Shown here: positions 7,250 to 14,572 of the stretch, in pieces
Layout: the number at the start of each line of letters is the position of its first letter
Numbering within the stretch: the first letter of the stretch is position 1
Assembly (NCBI GenBank): GCA_017941505.1
Contig: JAGAWH010000206.1
Location: 1 to 14,593, forward strand
Origin: Faecalicoccus sp.
GTDB lineage: Bacteria > Bacillota_I > Bacilli_A > Erysipelotrichales > Erysipelotrichaceae
Reading direction: 5' to 3'
Length of the DNA stretch: 14,593 nt
Notes under the pieces: generated by a model
What the model was told of the DNA's origin: nothing
Databases searched by the model: none
The model's input: only the letters and a program-made list of their open reading frames with translations
Made by a program: the position numbers and the translations under genes

Positions 7250-9967
7250 ATGAGTAAAAGATTAGTAAGTGTTCTTGCCGCAATGACTGTTTGTGCGCCT
7301 GCCATTCCTGTAAGTGCCCAGACAGCAGCTTCAATCGAGAATGTAACAAAGACACAGATTCAAACTGCAGGAGATATTCTGTTGGATGTATCCGATATTG
7401 TTTCTAACACCATTGACAGCATTGAAGTGGAACAACAGCCTGAAGAAGTAAGTTATACATATTATGAACAACCGGTTTATGCTCCTGTTGTATATTATGA
7501 AACACCATCATATATTCAAGAGCCTGTAGTGGAAGTTGTATCCACACAGTCAATAGATGATTCTTATCAAATCGCACTTGCTGCATACAACGAGGCTTTA
7601 GCTGCCTATAATGCAGCCAGCCAGATTATAGAGACCACAAGGGAAGATGAAGTGGAAATCACGGAAGAAGTAACAGATGAAGAAGGAAATGTATCCACTG
7701 TTACCCGTACTGAGATGCAAACTGTTACTGAGACTTCCTATGCAGGAGATGTTGAAGCAGCTAGGGCAGCGCTTGATGCGGCTACAGCTGCATTAAATGA
7801 AGCTCAGGCAAATACCCAAACTGAAGCAGTGGAAGAAACTGTTGTAGTGGACCAGCAGGCTGCAACGGAAACTGCTCTTTATGCAGCAGCTGCCAACCAA
7901 TGCGGAGATAATGTAACATGGACATTATCCGATATGGGTGTGTTAAATATCTCCGGGTCCGGGGCTATGTATGACTATACAAAGGATAATCATTCTCCTT
8001 GGTACGATTCCAGATTGATGGTAAATGAAGTTGTCGTAAATACCGGTGTTACAAGAATTGGTAATTATGCCTTTGATGAATGTAAAAGTATCAGTTCGGT
8101 TACTTTAGCTGATACCGTTACCGAAATCGGACAGTATGCCTTTACCCATGAGCCTGGTATTGTAGAATCTGTTTTAACTTCCATTGTGATTCCGGATTCT
8201 GTTACCAAGATTGAAATGTATGCGTTCAACTATTGTGATAATTTGACTGCGGTTGAATTTGGATCCGGTTTGACTACTATTGATAAATATGCCTTTAACT
8301 GGTGTAAACGGTTAAAGAATCTTATTTTTGCGGATGGACTTACTACCATCGGAGTACAGGCATTCTATCGCTGCCAGTCTTTAGAGACAGTTGAGCTTCC
8401 ATCTACTGTACAAACGGTTGGAGAAGGTGCCTTTAAGGAATGTACCAGCTTAAAGAATGTTACTTTAAATGATGGTTTAAAAACCATCAGTGCTTCTGCA
8501 TTCAGCGGATGTACATCATTAGAGACAATTGAAATACCGGGCAGTGTTACATCTCTTGGATCGAATCCTTTCGCTAAATGTCCTTCATTAATGAATATTA
8601 ATGTAGATGCATCCAACACAAAATATACGAGTGTTGATGGAATTGTATACAATAAGGCAAAGACTACATTAGTTCAGTGTCCGATTGGAAAGACAGCCGT
8701 TACGATTCCTGATACCGTCACTAAGATTGGAAATTATGCCTTCTATCAGTGTGAGAATTTAACTTCGATTGATTTACCGGAAATAGTTACATCGATTGGA
8801 TCTAGTGCCTTCTATCAATGTAATGGATTAAAGAATGTAGTTTTACCAAATTCGGTTTCAACAATTGGAACCAGCGCTTTCAGCATGTGCCGATATTTGG
8901 AAAGTGTTGATTTAGGAACAGCTGTTACTTCTGTTCCAACGCAGGCATTCTTTACATGCGATAAAATGGAATCCATTATATTGCCAAATACATTAACATC
9001 CATTGCCACCGATGCATTCGCTAAATGCAGTGCATTAAAAGATGTGTATTATCGAGGAACAGAAGAAGATTGGATGTCAAAGGCATTATATACATTTGAT
9101 AATGTCACAATGCATTATATGGCAGACTATGTAATCAGTACAGCTCATGCTTTAAGTTTGGCAGGTAATGTAGAAGTACAATTCTATATGTTATTCGATC
9201 AAGAATTATTGAATGATAATAATGCGAAAGTAGTATTTGAAATAGATGGAAATACTATCTCATATAAATTAACAGAAGGTTCTCCTTTACAGAATTATCT
9301 TAGATTTACTGTACCTGCAACTTCTGTACAATTAGCATCGGATATTGCGGCTCGTGTTTTCTCATCGAACGGTGATATTGGATTTGTTGAAAAATACAGT
9401 GCAAAAGATTATTGTGATTATCAATTGGCTAAAAGTACAACCAAAGCTTCTTTAAGGACTTTGTTAGAGGCATTGTTGAATTACGGAGGTCACGCTCAGA
9501 CATTCTTTAAGGTAAATCTTGATAATCTTGCTAATAAGGATTTAACGGATACAGATGTATCTGATGTTACGGTCGATGATTTAGCTTCCTACGCATCCAT
9601 AAAATCCGGTAAGGAAGAAGGATTAATATACGGAGGCTCAGCTTTAGTACTGGATTCAATGACTACAATTAAACATTACTTCTTACTTGAAGATGGTCAT
9701 TCGATACAAGAGTATTCATTCATGTTGGGGGATGTTTCTTTAACTCCGATAAAAAGCGGCAGTTTATATTGTATCGATATCCCAAATATTACAAGTCGTG
9801 ATTTAGATACTTTATATACAGTGACAGCCGGGGATTTTAGCATTCAATACAGTGCTTTGAGCTATGCATATAGTCAATTAAAGAATGAAAAAAGCACTGC
9901 AGAACTTAAAGATGTGTGCCGTGCGTTATACAAGTACAATCAGGCTGCTAATGCTTATTTTGGTTAA
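7250..9967 (+). CDS. BspA-type leucine-rich-repeat surface protein, 905 aa
   Basis: Two adjacent ATGs exist, at 7247 and 7250. The second sits 5 nt after GAGGAGG (7238-7244) and is preferred. A signal peptide ends near IPVSA-QT (residue 23). Residues 60-100 are unusually rich in Tyr, Pro, Gln and Val. Two Ala-rich helices (about 105-127 and 168-190) flank a Glu/Thr/Val-rich stretch, like a coiled-coil hairpin stalk. The CGDNVTWTLSDMGVLNISGSG start of a BspA region is at about 218, followed by about 14 LRR_5 repeats with the 'V..I...AF..C..L..V.LP' pattern to about 620. BspA-like repeats mediate binding to host or bacterial proteins. The last ~280 residues form a module shared with the downstream protein. 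There is no LPXTG anchor. Fourteen bases separate it from the next gene. Confidence 0.9.
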   Translation: MSKRLVSVLAAMTVCAPAIPVSAQTAASIENVTKTQIQTAGDILLDVSDIVSNTIDSIEVEQQPEEVSYTYYEQPVYAPVVYYETPSYIQEPVVEVVSTQSIDDSYQIALAAYNEALAAYNAASQIIETTREDEVEITEEVTDEEGNVSTVTRTEMQTVTETSYAGDVEAARAALDAATAALNEAQANTQTEAVEETVVVDQQAATETALYAAAANQCGDNVTWTLSDMGVLNISGSGAMYDYTKDNHSPWYDSRLMVNEVVVNTGVTRIGNYAFDECKSISSVTLADTVTEIGQYAFTHEPGIVESVLTSIVIPDSVTKIEMYAFNYCDNLTAVEFGSGLTTIDKYAFNWCKRLKNLIFADGLTTIGVQAFYRCQSLETVELPSTVQTVGEGAFKECTSLKNVTLNDGLKTISASAFSGCTSLETIEIPGSVTSLGSNPFAKCPSLMNINVDASNTKYTSVDGIVYNKAKTTLVQCPIGKTAVTIPDTVTKIGNYAFYQCENLTSIDLPEIVTSIGSSAFYQCNGLKNVVLPNSVSTIGTSAFSMCRYLESVDLGTAVTSVPTQAFFTCDKMESIILPNTLTSIATDAFAKCSALKDVYYRGTEEDWMSKALYTFDNVTMHYMADYVISTAHALSLAGNVEVQFYMLFDQELLNDNNAKVVFEIDGNTISYKLTEGSPLQNYLRFTVPATSVQLASDIAARVFSSNGDIGFVEKYSAKDYCDYQLAKSTTKASLRTLLEALLNYGGHAQTFFKVNLDNLANKDLTDTDVSDVTVDDLASYASIKSGKEEGLIYGGSALVLDSMTTIKHYFLLEDGHSIQEYSFMLGDVSLTPIKSGSLYCIDIPNITSRDLDTLYTVTAGDFSIQYSALSYAYSQLKNEKSTAELKDVCRALYKYNQAANAYFG
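9128..9964 (+). repeat. C-terminal module copy 1 (in the LRR protein)
   Basis: This encodes the ~280-residue module beginning at ALSLAGNVEVQFYM and ending in ALYKYNQAANAYFG. It contains two related halves: both open with an 'AL.L......' strand, pass through a 'YSA..Y....L' helix and close with '[LA]L.[NK]Y...A...[FY]F'. I know no name for this module, though similar tails occur in secreted proteins of gut Bacillota. Confidence 0.75.
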
Positions 9968-9981
9968 ATAAGGAGGCGTGA

Positions 9982-12129
9982 ATGAGAGCTTTAAAGTATA
10001 TTGTCAGTTGCGTTGGATTATGGATGGTGTTCGCCTGTCCTGCAATAATCCATGCTGAAGAAGAAATTGAGATTCCTGAAGTGGTTGATCAGGAGATTGT
10101 TGAAGATACAGAAGTAGATATTCCGGAAACGCAACCACAGGAAATTACTGTTGAAGAGGAAGTATCCGTAGAAGATAACGGTCCTACTAATGAAGAATTA
10201 TTCGAGCATTATGTGGATCAACAATTTGGAATTGAACCAGAAACTCCGGCTACACCTGTTTTAAAAAGAGCAGCGAAGAGTTCTACAATTCCGTTAGAAG
10301 GTATAAACAATACCCTTTATGATTTATTAGCAGATAAAATAGCACAAGTGGCCGCCGGCAATATTGAATCAACTGTATTTAATTTTACGGATGAAGATTT
10401 ACATATCGAAGATGCATCTTATACGAAAGATGAATTAGGAGTAACAGCTTTTGTTGACGGAAATACTCTTTTACCGGAAGCTAAAGAGGCTTATTATGAA
10501 AAAATAGGTTTTGATTTAGCAGCAGTAAATAAATCTTTACTTTATAATCACCCATATGAATTGTATTGGTATGATAAGATAACATCGGGAGCTATCAGTC
10601 AAATGTCATCATACAGTGTTGGAAAAAAACTGCATATGAACAGTCTTCGTATATCTATGATGGTATCCACTGATTTTTCAAAAAGCGGAGATTCCGGTAC
10701 ATATTATATGAATACAGAATCTGCATCCTCTGTTCAAGATGCGGTTGAAACAGCACAAGGCATCGTGGATCAGTATGCATCCTATAATGACTATGATAAA
10801 TTAGTTGCTTATAAAGATGTGATATGTGATCTGGTAAACTATAACAATGAAGCTGCACATTCAACATCCGTTATATATGGTAATCCATGGCAGATGATCT
10901 GGGTGTTTGATGGTGATGATTCAACAACCGTTGTGTGCGAAGGTTATGCCAAGGCTTTTGATTATCTCTGTTCAAAATCTACATTTAAGAACCCAAATTT
11001 AGATTGTTATCTGGTATCGGGAATTATGGGTGATGACGGCCATATGTGGAATATTGTTACCTTTGGAGACAACAACTATATGGTAGATATTACTAACTGT
11101 GATGTGGGGACAATAGGTTATCCGGATAAACTGTTCCTTGTCGGAAATGGTAACGGTAATGTTGAAGATGGATATATCTTCACATTTGGGAAAAAGAATA
11201 TTCATTATACCTATGATGATTCAACAAATATGATCTATACTCCTGAACAGTTAACATTAAGTGCAAATAATTATATTCATGCTGCTAAATATACAGGGTA
11301 TGCATTATCCCTGGAGGGGAATATTGGTGTACTGTTCTATATGGACTTGGTAGATGCAGTTTCTTCGGATGATAAGGCGTATGTTGAATTTACTGTAGAC
11401 GGTGTTTCAAATTCGATGAATCTTTCCGATGCTTCCATATTAAAAGTTGGAAATGTGAATTATTATCGTTTTTCTACAGAAGTTTCATCCGTACAAATGA
11501 CTTCGGATATAAAAGTGAAGATATTTACATCTGCGGGTGATACCGGTTTTGAAGATCATTACAGCGTTAAAAAATATTGCGATAAGCAGATTACTAATCC
11601 TTCATCGTCAGAGAAGTTAGTTAATTTGTGCAAGGCGTTGTTAAACTATGGTGGGTATGCACAGACATATTTTGGAAAAGATGTGAATAATCTTGCCAAT
11701 GCGGATTTGGAAGATACAGATGTATCAGATGTAACAGTCAACCAATCAGCACCATATGAAGTCATAAAGACCGGCAGTCAGGATGGAATTACATATTCAG
11801 GTTCTGCCTTAGTGCTGGATTCATTGACTACTGTTAAGCATTATTTCAGAGTAGCTGATGGTCATCGTATAACCGAATTCACATTCAAATTGGGGGATAA
11901 AGTACTGACACCAACCAAGAGCGGAACGTATTATTATATTGAGATTCCAAATATCGTAAGTAATGATTTGGATACAATGTACGAAGTGACTGTAGGTAAT
12001 TATAGTATTTCGTATTCTGCACTTAGCTATGTACACTACGTGCTCAGTCATGACTCAACAAATGATTTAAAAAACCTATGCCGGGCGTTGTATAAATACA
12101 ATGAGGCCGCAAATGTATTTTTTAATTAA
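9982..12129 (+). CDS. Secreted transglutaminase-like (papain-fold) protein, 715 aa
   Basis: AGGAGG at 9971-9976 lies five bases before the ATG. A signal peptide ends near IIHA-EE (residue 25) and is followed by an acidic Glu/Val/Pro linker to about 65, similar to that of the 1341-aa protein. Residues about 260-390 carry a transglutaminase-like core: Cys319 in VVCEGYAKAFDYLC, His354 in DDGHMWNIV and Asp369 in YMVDITNCD, the expected Cys-His-Asp triad in order. Such extracellular domains act as proteases or peptide cross-linkers; which applies here is unknown. Residues about 431-715 repeat the C-terminal module of the LRR protein, with roughly half the positions identical by eye (GNIGV..YM, KALLNYGGYAQTYF, SALVLDSLTTVKHYF). 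No anchor is seen. It is the last gene of the operon, with a terminator 25 nt later. Confidence 0.88.
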   Translation: MRALKYIVSCVGLWMVFACPAIIHAEEEIEIPEVVDQEIVEDTEVDIPETQPQEITVEEEVSVEDNGPTNEELFEHYVDQQFGIEPETPATPVLKRAAKSSTIPLEGINNTLYDLLADKIAQVAAGNIESTVFNFTDEDLHIEDASYTKDELGVTAFVDGNTLLPEAKEAYYEKIGFDLAAVNKSLLYNHPYELYWYDKITSGAISQMSSYSVGKKLHMNSLRISMMVSTDFSKSGDSGTYYMNTESASSVQDAVETAQGIVDQYASYNDYDKLVAYKDVICDLVNYNNEAAHSTSVIYGNPWQMIWVFDGDDSTTVVCEGYAKAFDYLCSKSTFKNPNLDCYLVSGIMGDDGHMWNIVTFGDNNYMVDITNCDVGTIGYPDKLFLVGNGNGNVEDGYIFTFGKKNIHYTYDDSTNMIYTPEQLTLSANNYIHAAKYTGYALSLEGNIGVLFYMDLVDAVSSDDKAYVEFTVDGVSNSMNLSDASILKVGNVNYYRFSTEVSSVQMTSDIKVKIFTSAGDTGFEDHYSVKKYCDKQITNPSSSEKLVNLCKALLNYGGYAQTYFGKDVNNLANADLEDTDVSDVTVNQSAPYEVIKTGSQDGITYSGSALVLDSLTTVKHYFRVADGHRITEFTFKLGDKVLTPTKSGTYYYIEIPNIVSNDLDTMYEVTVGNYSISYSALSYVHYVLSHDSTNDLKNLCRALYKYNEAANVFFN
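11272..12126 (+). repeat. C-terminal module copy 2 (in the transglutaminase-like protein)
   Basis: This is the same module as at 9128-9964, alignable over its whole length with few gaps. Conserved landmarks are ALSLEGNIGVLFYM, KALLNYGGYAQTYF, LEDTDVSDVTV, SGSALVLDSLTTVKHYF and RALYKYNEAANVFF. The half-to-half internal duplication is again visible. Confidence 0.75.
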
Positions 12130-12153
12130 TTTCATTTCTTTTTGATTCTTTAT

Positions 12154-12195
12154 AAAACGGGACAATAGTCATTTTCTATTGTTCCGTTTTCTTTT
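12154..12195 (+). terminator. Rho-independent terminator of the LRR/transglutaminase operon
   Basis: A 15-bp stem with one G-T pair (12154-12168 with 12176-12190) has a 7-nt loop and T-rich ends (GTTTTCTTTT). Because the stem begins with AAAA it may also work on the other strand. It starts 25 nt after the stop codon. Confidence 0.88.
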
Positions 12196-12224
12196 GGGGT
12201 CATCTACGGATTTTAATTTAACTG

Positions 12225-12253
12225 AATAAAAAAGAAGCTTTGTCAGCTTCTTT
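12225..12253 (-). terminator. Rho-independent terminator of the lipoprotein gene
   Basis: A perfect 9-bp stem, AAAGAAGCT with AGCTTCTTT (12231-12239 and 12245-12253), has a 5-nt loop. On the minus strand it is followed by TTTATT, making a T run with the end of the stem. It overlaps the lipoprotein stop codon at 12252-12254. It converges with the plus-strand terminator at 12154. Confidence 0.85.
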
Positions 12254-12878
12254 AAGACTCGGTTGCGATCATCCATTTTCCATCAATCTTTTTAACATAG
12301 AAATCTACTGTTCTGTCTTTTGGTTTTGTGTTATCCATTTCTGTATTTAAATTCTTAAATAACATAGATGATAATTCTTTTACCAGTATCGATTTCATTG
12401 CCTCTTCACCTTCATTGTTTAGCGTTTCATTTAATTCAGCAAAATGGTCGGTCATATATTGTGAATATTCCTGCATAGCATTTTGTTGGGCTTGTGTCAT
12501 ATTGACATCCGCAAGATCGATTCCGGTAATATCTACGGTTACTGTAGCTGAATCTCCATCCTGTTTATAGTTTTTAATTTCATATGACTGGATGGATTTT
12601 TTAGTGACATCTATGATAAACTGCTTGGCATCTTTATTAAAATCTTCGCCTAAATCAATTTCCCTTAGCTTTGCATCAAGATTCGATGCAAAGCTATCAA
12701 TGCCAAGAGCGTCATTATAGGATTTATCACAATAGGATTGAGCAGCGGTTAAATCACCATTATGTAAGGCATCTAAGTATCCGGATACAGTTTTGTAGAT
12801 ATCATCTTTATCGTTTACTGCGCATCCACTACATAGAAATGAGAATATTACTAAAAACAATAAAAGTCTTTTTTTCAT
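12252..12878 (-). CDS. Small exported lipoprotein with NTF2-like/DUF4878-type domain
   Basis: The frame is open from a GTG at 12887, but that codon overlaps the ribosome site AGGTG (12884-12888). The ATG at 12878, six bases downstream, gives 208 residues and a compact signal peptide (MKKRLLLFLVIFSFLCSGC). The lipobox is CSGC: Ser-Gly at -2/-1 are normal, but Cys at -3 replaces the usual Leu, so lipidation is probable rather than certain. The mature part begins with an acidic stretch, then ..YKTVSGYLDALHNGDLTAAQSYC, the start typical of NTF2-like or DUF4878-type lipoproteins, and closes with VDFYVKKIDGKWMIATE. Function is unknown. An IS element ends within about a dozen bases upstream of the start, so any native promoter has been displaced. 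Confidence 0.83.
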   Translation of the reverse strand: MKKRLLLFLVIFSFLCSGCAVNDKDDIYKTVSGYLDALHNGDLTAAQSYCDKSYNDALGIDSFASNLDAKLREIDLGEDFNKDAKQFIIDVTKKSIQSYEIKNYKQDGDSATVTVDITGIDLADVNMTQAQQNAMQEYSQYMTDHFAELNETLNNEGEEAMKSILVKELSSMLFKNLNTEMDNTKPKDRTVDFYVKKIDGKWMIATES

Positions 12879-12891
12879 GTATTTCACCTGT

Positions 12892-12904
12892 TATGAAGTG
12901 ACCT
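12892..12904 (+). repeat. Sub-terminal inverted repeat, right end of the IS
   Basis: TATGAAGTGACCT, an exact inverted copy of 14573-14585. Similarity continues imperfectly inward (TTGTCAAGGCG and ATTCATAATT at 12924-12933). On the minus strand TTGACA at 12911-12906 points outward. Confidence 0.85.
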
Positions 12905-12911
12905 TTGTCAA

Positions 12912-13168
12912 GGCGGAATAAACATTCATAATTGTAAAGTATTCAATTATATTTCAAAAGCACAGATAGACCCCAAAGCGCTTAGATTCAAACGACAGTT
13001 AACCAGTCTGTTATTCGAGGATTGGGTACCCAAAGGTTAATGGTTCGTCGTTTTAGCTTTATAATCTCAAAGCGCGGATCAATGATATTCGTGATAAATA
13101 GGCTCATGACTTCCCATATTTCACATCAGTGCCGGTAGAGGTGAATCTTAAATAGCTGAACCTGTGTT
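12912..13168 (-). ncRNA. Candidate bridge/seekRNA region of the IS1111-like element
   Basis: There is no credible gene here. Read on the transposase strand, the region folds into at least three local hairpins: TTCAC/GTGAA around 13115-13145, GCTTT/AAAGC around 13055-13073, and a 64-nt structure at 12990-13053. The last has AAACGAC/GTCGTTT and AACCA/TGGTT stems and encloses the 12-nt palindrome TTGGGTACCCAA (13022-13033). The position downstream of the transposase fits the guide RNA of IS1111-group elements, which pairs with target and donor DNA. RNA ends, strand and guide loops are inferred, not seen. Confidence 0.5.
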
Positions 13169-13336
13169 CTACTCTCTCTGGAGCCTATCTATGCTTTTGA
13201 TTTGTCTGTTTATTTTCTCTTGTGGTCCCTCCATCTTCCTTTCTTTTTTTTGTTTTAATTTTGACATCTTTAAAGCATCAGATAAGGGCGTGCGGTCAAT
13301 GATATTTTTAAATACTTGCGCAGTCATTGACCGCAT
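13169..13336 (-). CDS. Possible small basic ORF / C-terminal extension of the transposase
   Basis: Immediately after the transposase TAA (13369-13367) the same frame stays open for 65 codons to a TAG at 13171-13169. Starts within it are the ATGs at 13336 and 13327, giving 55 or 52 residues. The upstream AAGG is weak and badly spaced. The second half is Lys/Arg/Glu rich (MSKLKQKKERKMEGPQEKIN), as any purine-rich strand would encode, so composition alone is not evidence of a protein. It could be a translated basic tail reached by stop readthrough, a remnant of a longer ancestral transposase, or chance. The long hairpin at 13277-13349 overlaps its first part. Confidence 0.25.
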   Translation of the reverse strand: MRSMTAQVFKNIIDRTPLSDALKMSKLKQKKERKMEGPQEKINRQIKSIDRLQRE

Positions 13337-13349
13337 GACCTTATCTGAT
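13277..13349. repeat. Long imperfect inverted repeat just downstream of the transposase
   Basis: Two 26-nt arms (13277-13302 and 13324-13349) pair at all but one position, counting one G-T pair, around a 21-nt AT-rich loop. Neither side is followed by a T run, so it is not a standard terminator. It lies 17 nt from the transposase stop. It could stabilise the 3' end of the transposase mRNA, mark the start of the guide RNA or bind protein. Confidence 0.85.
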
Positions 13350-13354
13350 ATAAT
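13327..13354 (+). promoter_or_regulatory. Promoter-like sequence antisense to the transposase
   Basis: TTGACC (13327-13332), a 16-bp spacer and TATAAT (13349-13354) with an upstream TG (extended -10, TGATATAAT). Transcription would begin near 13361 and run into the 3' end of the transposase gene on the opposite strand. The right arm of the long hairpin forms most of the promoter. The match is good, but activity is inferred. Confidence 0.45.
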
Positions 13355-13366
13355 CCTGATTAAAAA

Positions 13367-14482
13367 TTAAATTCTTCCTGTTTCCATTCCCCATACAAAA
13401 CATGCCAACTCTCTGGCTATAGCTGTTATCGCTACATTTCGATTTACACCGCGATACATCAATCTATGAAATTTCTTCTGCAGCCGATAGGTTGCCTTGT
13501 CTGCATAATCGATCACTTTTACATCATTGCCTTTTTGTCTTGCCTTTATCCGTTTGCTCTTTACTCCCGGTGTCCCTCTTACAAGTGCATTGGCACATTC
13601 TACCAGTGTGCTTCTTACAGTAGTATTCCCCTGTTTTGTGATGGATGTTCTTCTGTTCTTATCTCCACTGGAGTCTTCTCCCGGTGTTAGTCCGCAGTAT
13701 GCGCTGAAAGCGGCGGCACTCGGAAAGCGGGCGAAGTCGGATATTTCGACATGCAGTGTCATGGCAGCTGTAGTATCTATTCCCTTGAAGCATCTGAGCT
13801 GAGATATTTTTTCTTCGTAATCTTCTCTATGGGAAATCTCCTCAAGCTTTGCAGCAAATCTATCTATCTTTTCAGATAGTGATTCCAATTCAGATAAATA
13901 TTCGTCCAGTATAGTCCGGATCATTTCCGAGCATTCCAGTTCCTTCAGCCATTTGATATGGGCAGGGACCCAGTTGGAACGTCCTGGATAGTTGTTTAAA
14001 CCATGTCTGAGCAGCAATGCCAGAATCTTCTGCCGGAATTTCTTCCGTGATTCCTTGAAATCACCGATCATTCGAATATATTCTTTCACTTCCACATCTG
14101 CATCATCCGGAACATAGACGCTTTTGTAAGACTTGTTCATAAGATTGGTCGCAATATTTTTCGCATCCATCTTGTCATTCTTTTTGACCTTGTTCTTTGC
14201 AGACTTGGACATAGTGCTGGGTGCAAGAATTTCGCATTCAATCCCTAGATCTTCCAGCTGTCTGTACAATGAATATCCCAGGCATCCAGCTTCATAGCCG
14301 GTAATAATCTCAACATCCTGATCGTTATAATTGCGCAGTAAGTTATCGATAAATTTCTTTACTAGATTTGCATGCGGTGCAATTTTCGCTTCAGCAATAA
14401 TATCTTCACTGTTTTCTTTCATAGCACATAAGCTAAATGAATTCTTATGGACATCCATACCAATGTAAACTATACTTTTCAT
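13367..14482 (-). CDS. IS110-superfamily (IS1111-like) DEDD transposase, 371 aa
   Basis: The frame is open from 14500, but the ATG at 14482 follows AGGAGG by four bases and begins MKSIVYIGMDVHKN, the standard start of these enzymes. The N-terminal RuvC-like domain shows Asp10 (GMDVHKN), Glu64 (TGYEAG) and Asp103/Asp106 (KKNDKMDAK), the DEDD set. A helical coiled region covers about 180-225. The C-terminal Tnp_20 domain has GIDTTAA, FPSAAAFSAYCGLTPGE and SSGDKNRRTSITKQGN, with the catalytic serine expected at Ser271 or Ser272. IS110 transposases act with a bridge/seekRNA and excise a circular intermediate. All key residues are present, so the enzyme looks active. It ends at CFVWGMETGRI, and an open in-frame extension follows the stop. 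Confidence 0.95.
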   Translation of the reverse strand: MKSIVYIGMDVHKNSFSLCAMKENSEDIIAEAKIAPHANLVKKFIDNLLRNYNDQDVEIITGYEAGCLGYSLYRQLEDLGIECEILAPSTMSKSAKNKVKKNDKMDAKNIATNLMNKSYKSVYVPDDADVEVKEYIRMIGDFKESRKKFRQKILALLLRHGLNNYPGRSNWVPAHIKWLKELECSEMIRTILDEYLSELESLSEKIDRFAAKLEEISHREDYEEKISQLRCFKGIDTTAAMTLHVEISDFARFPSAAAFSAYCGLTPGEDSSGDKNRRTSITKQGNTTVRSTLVECANALVRGTPGVKSKRIKARQKGNDVKVIDYADKATYRLQKKFHRLMYRGVNRNVAITAIARELACFVWGMETGRI

Positions 14483-14537
14483 GTGGCCTCCTATTGTCAT
14501 TATGGTAATGATTCTTAATTTGTTTTGGTTTAACTAA

Positions 14538-14566
14538 ATTATGAATCTGAATCCACGCTTTGGCAA
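14538..14566 (-). promoter_or_regulatory. Candidate resident transposase promoter in the left end
   Basis: On the minus strand, TTGCCA (14566-14561), a 17-bp spacer and CATAAT (14543-14538) lie about 56 nt before the transposase start. The same pair, slightly altered, occurs in the right end facing inward (TTGTCA at 12905-12910 and CATAAT at 12927-12932), as part of the extended inverted similarity. Confidence 0.4.
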
Positions 14567-14572
14567 CTTAGG

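Noticed and set aside
12871..13145. 7-8-nt matches (GTGAAATA, TTCACCT) between the right insertion flank and the noncoding region of the IS
   Set aside because: These would be attractive as guide-target pairing, but matches this short are expected fairly often by chance in a few hundred bases, and the left flank is outside the window, so the joined target cannot be tested.
13164..13370. 68-codon plus-strand ORF rich in Phe, Leu and Ile inside the IS noncoding region
   Set aside because: It lies opposite the hairpin and a purine-rich strand, has no good ribosome site, and its composition follows from the T-rich tract. It is treated as a shadow.
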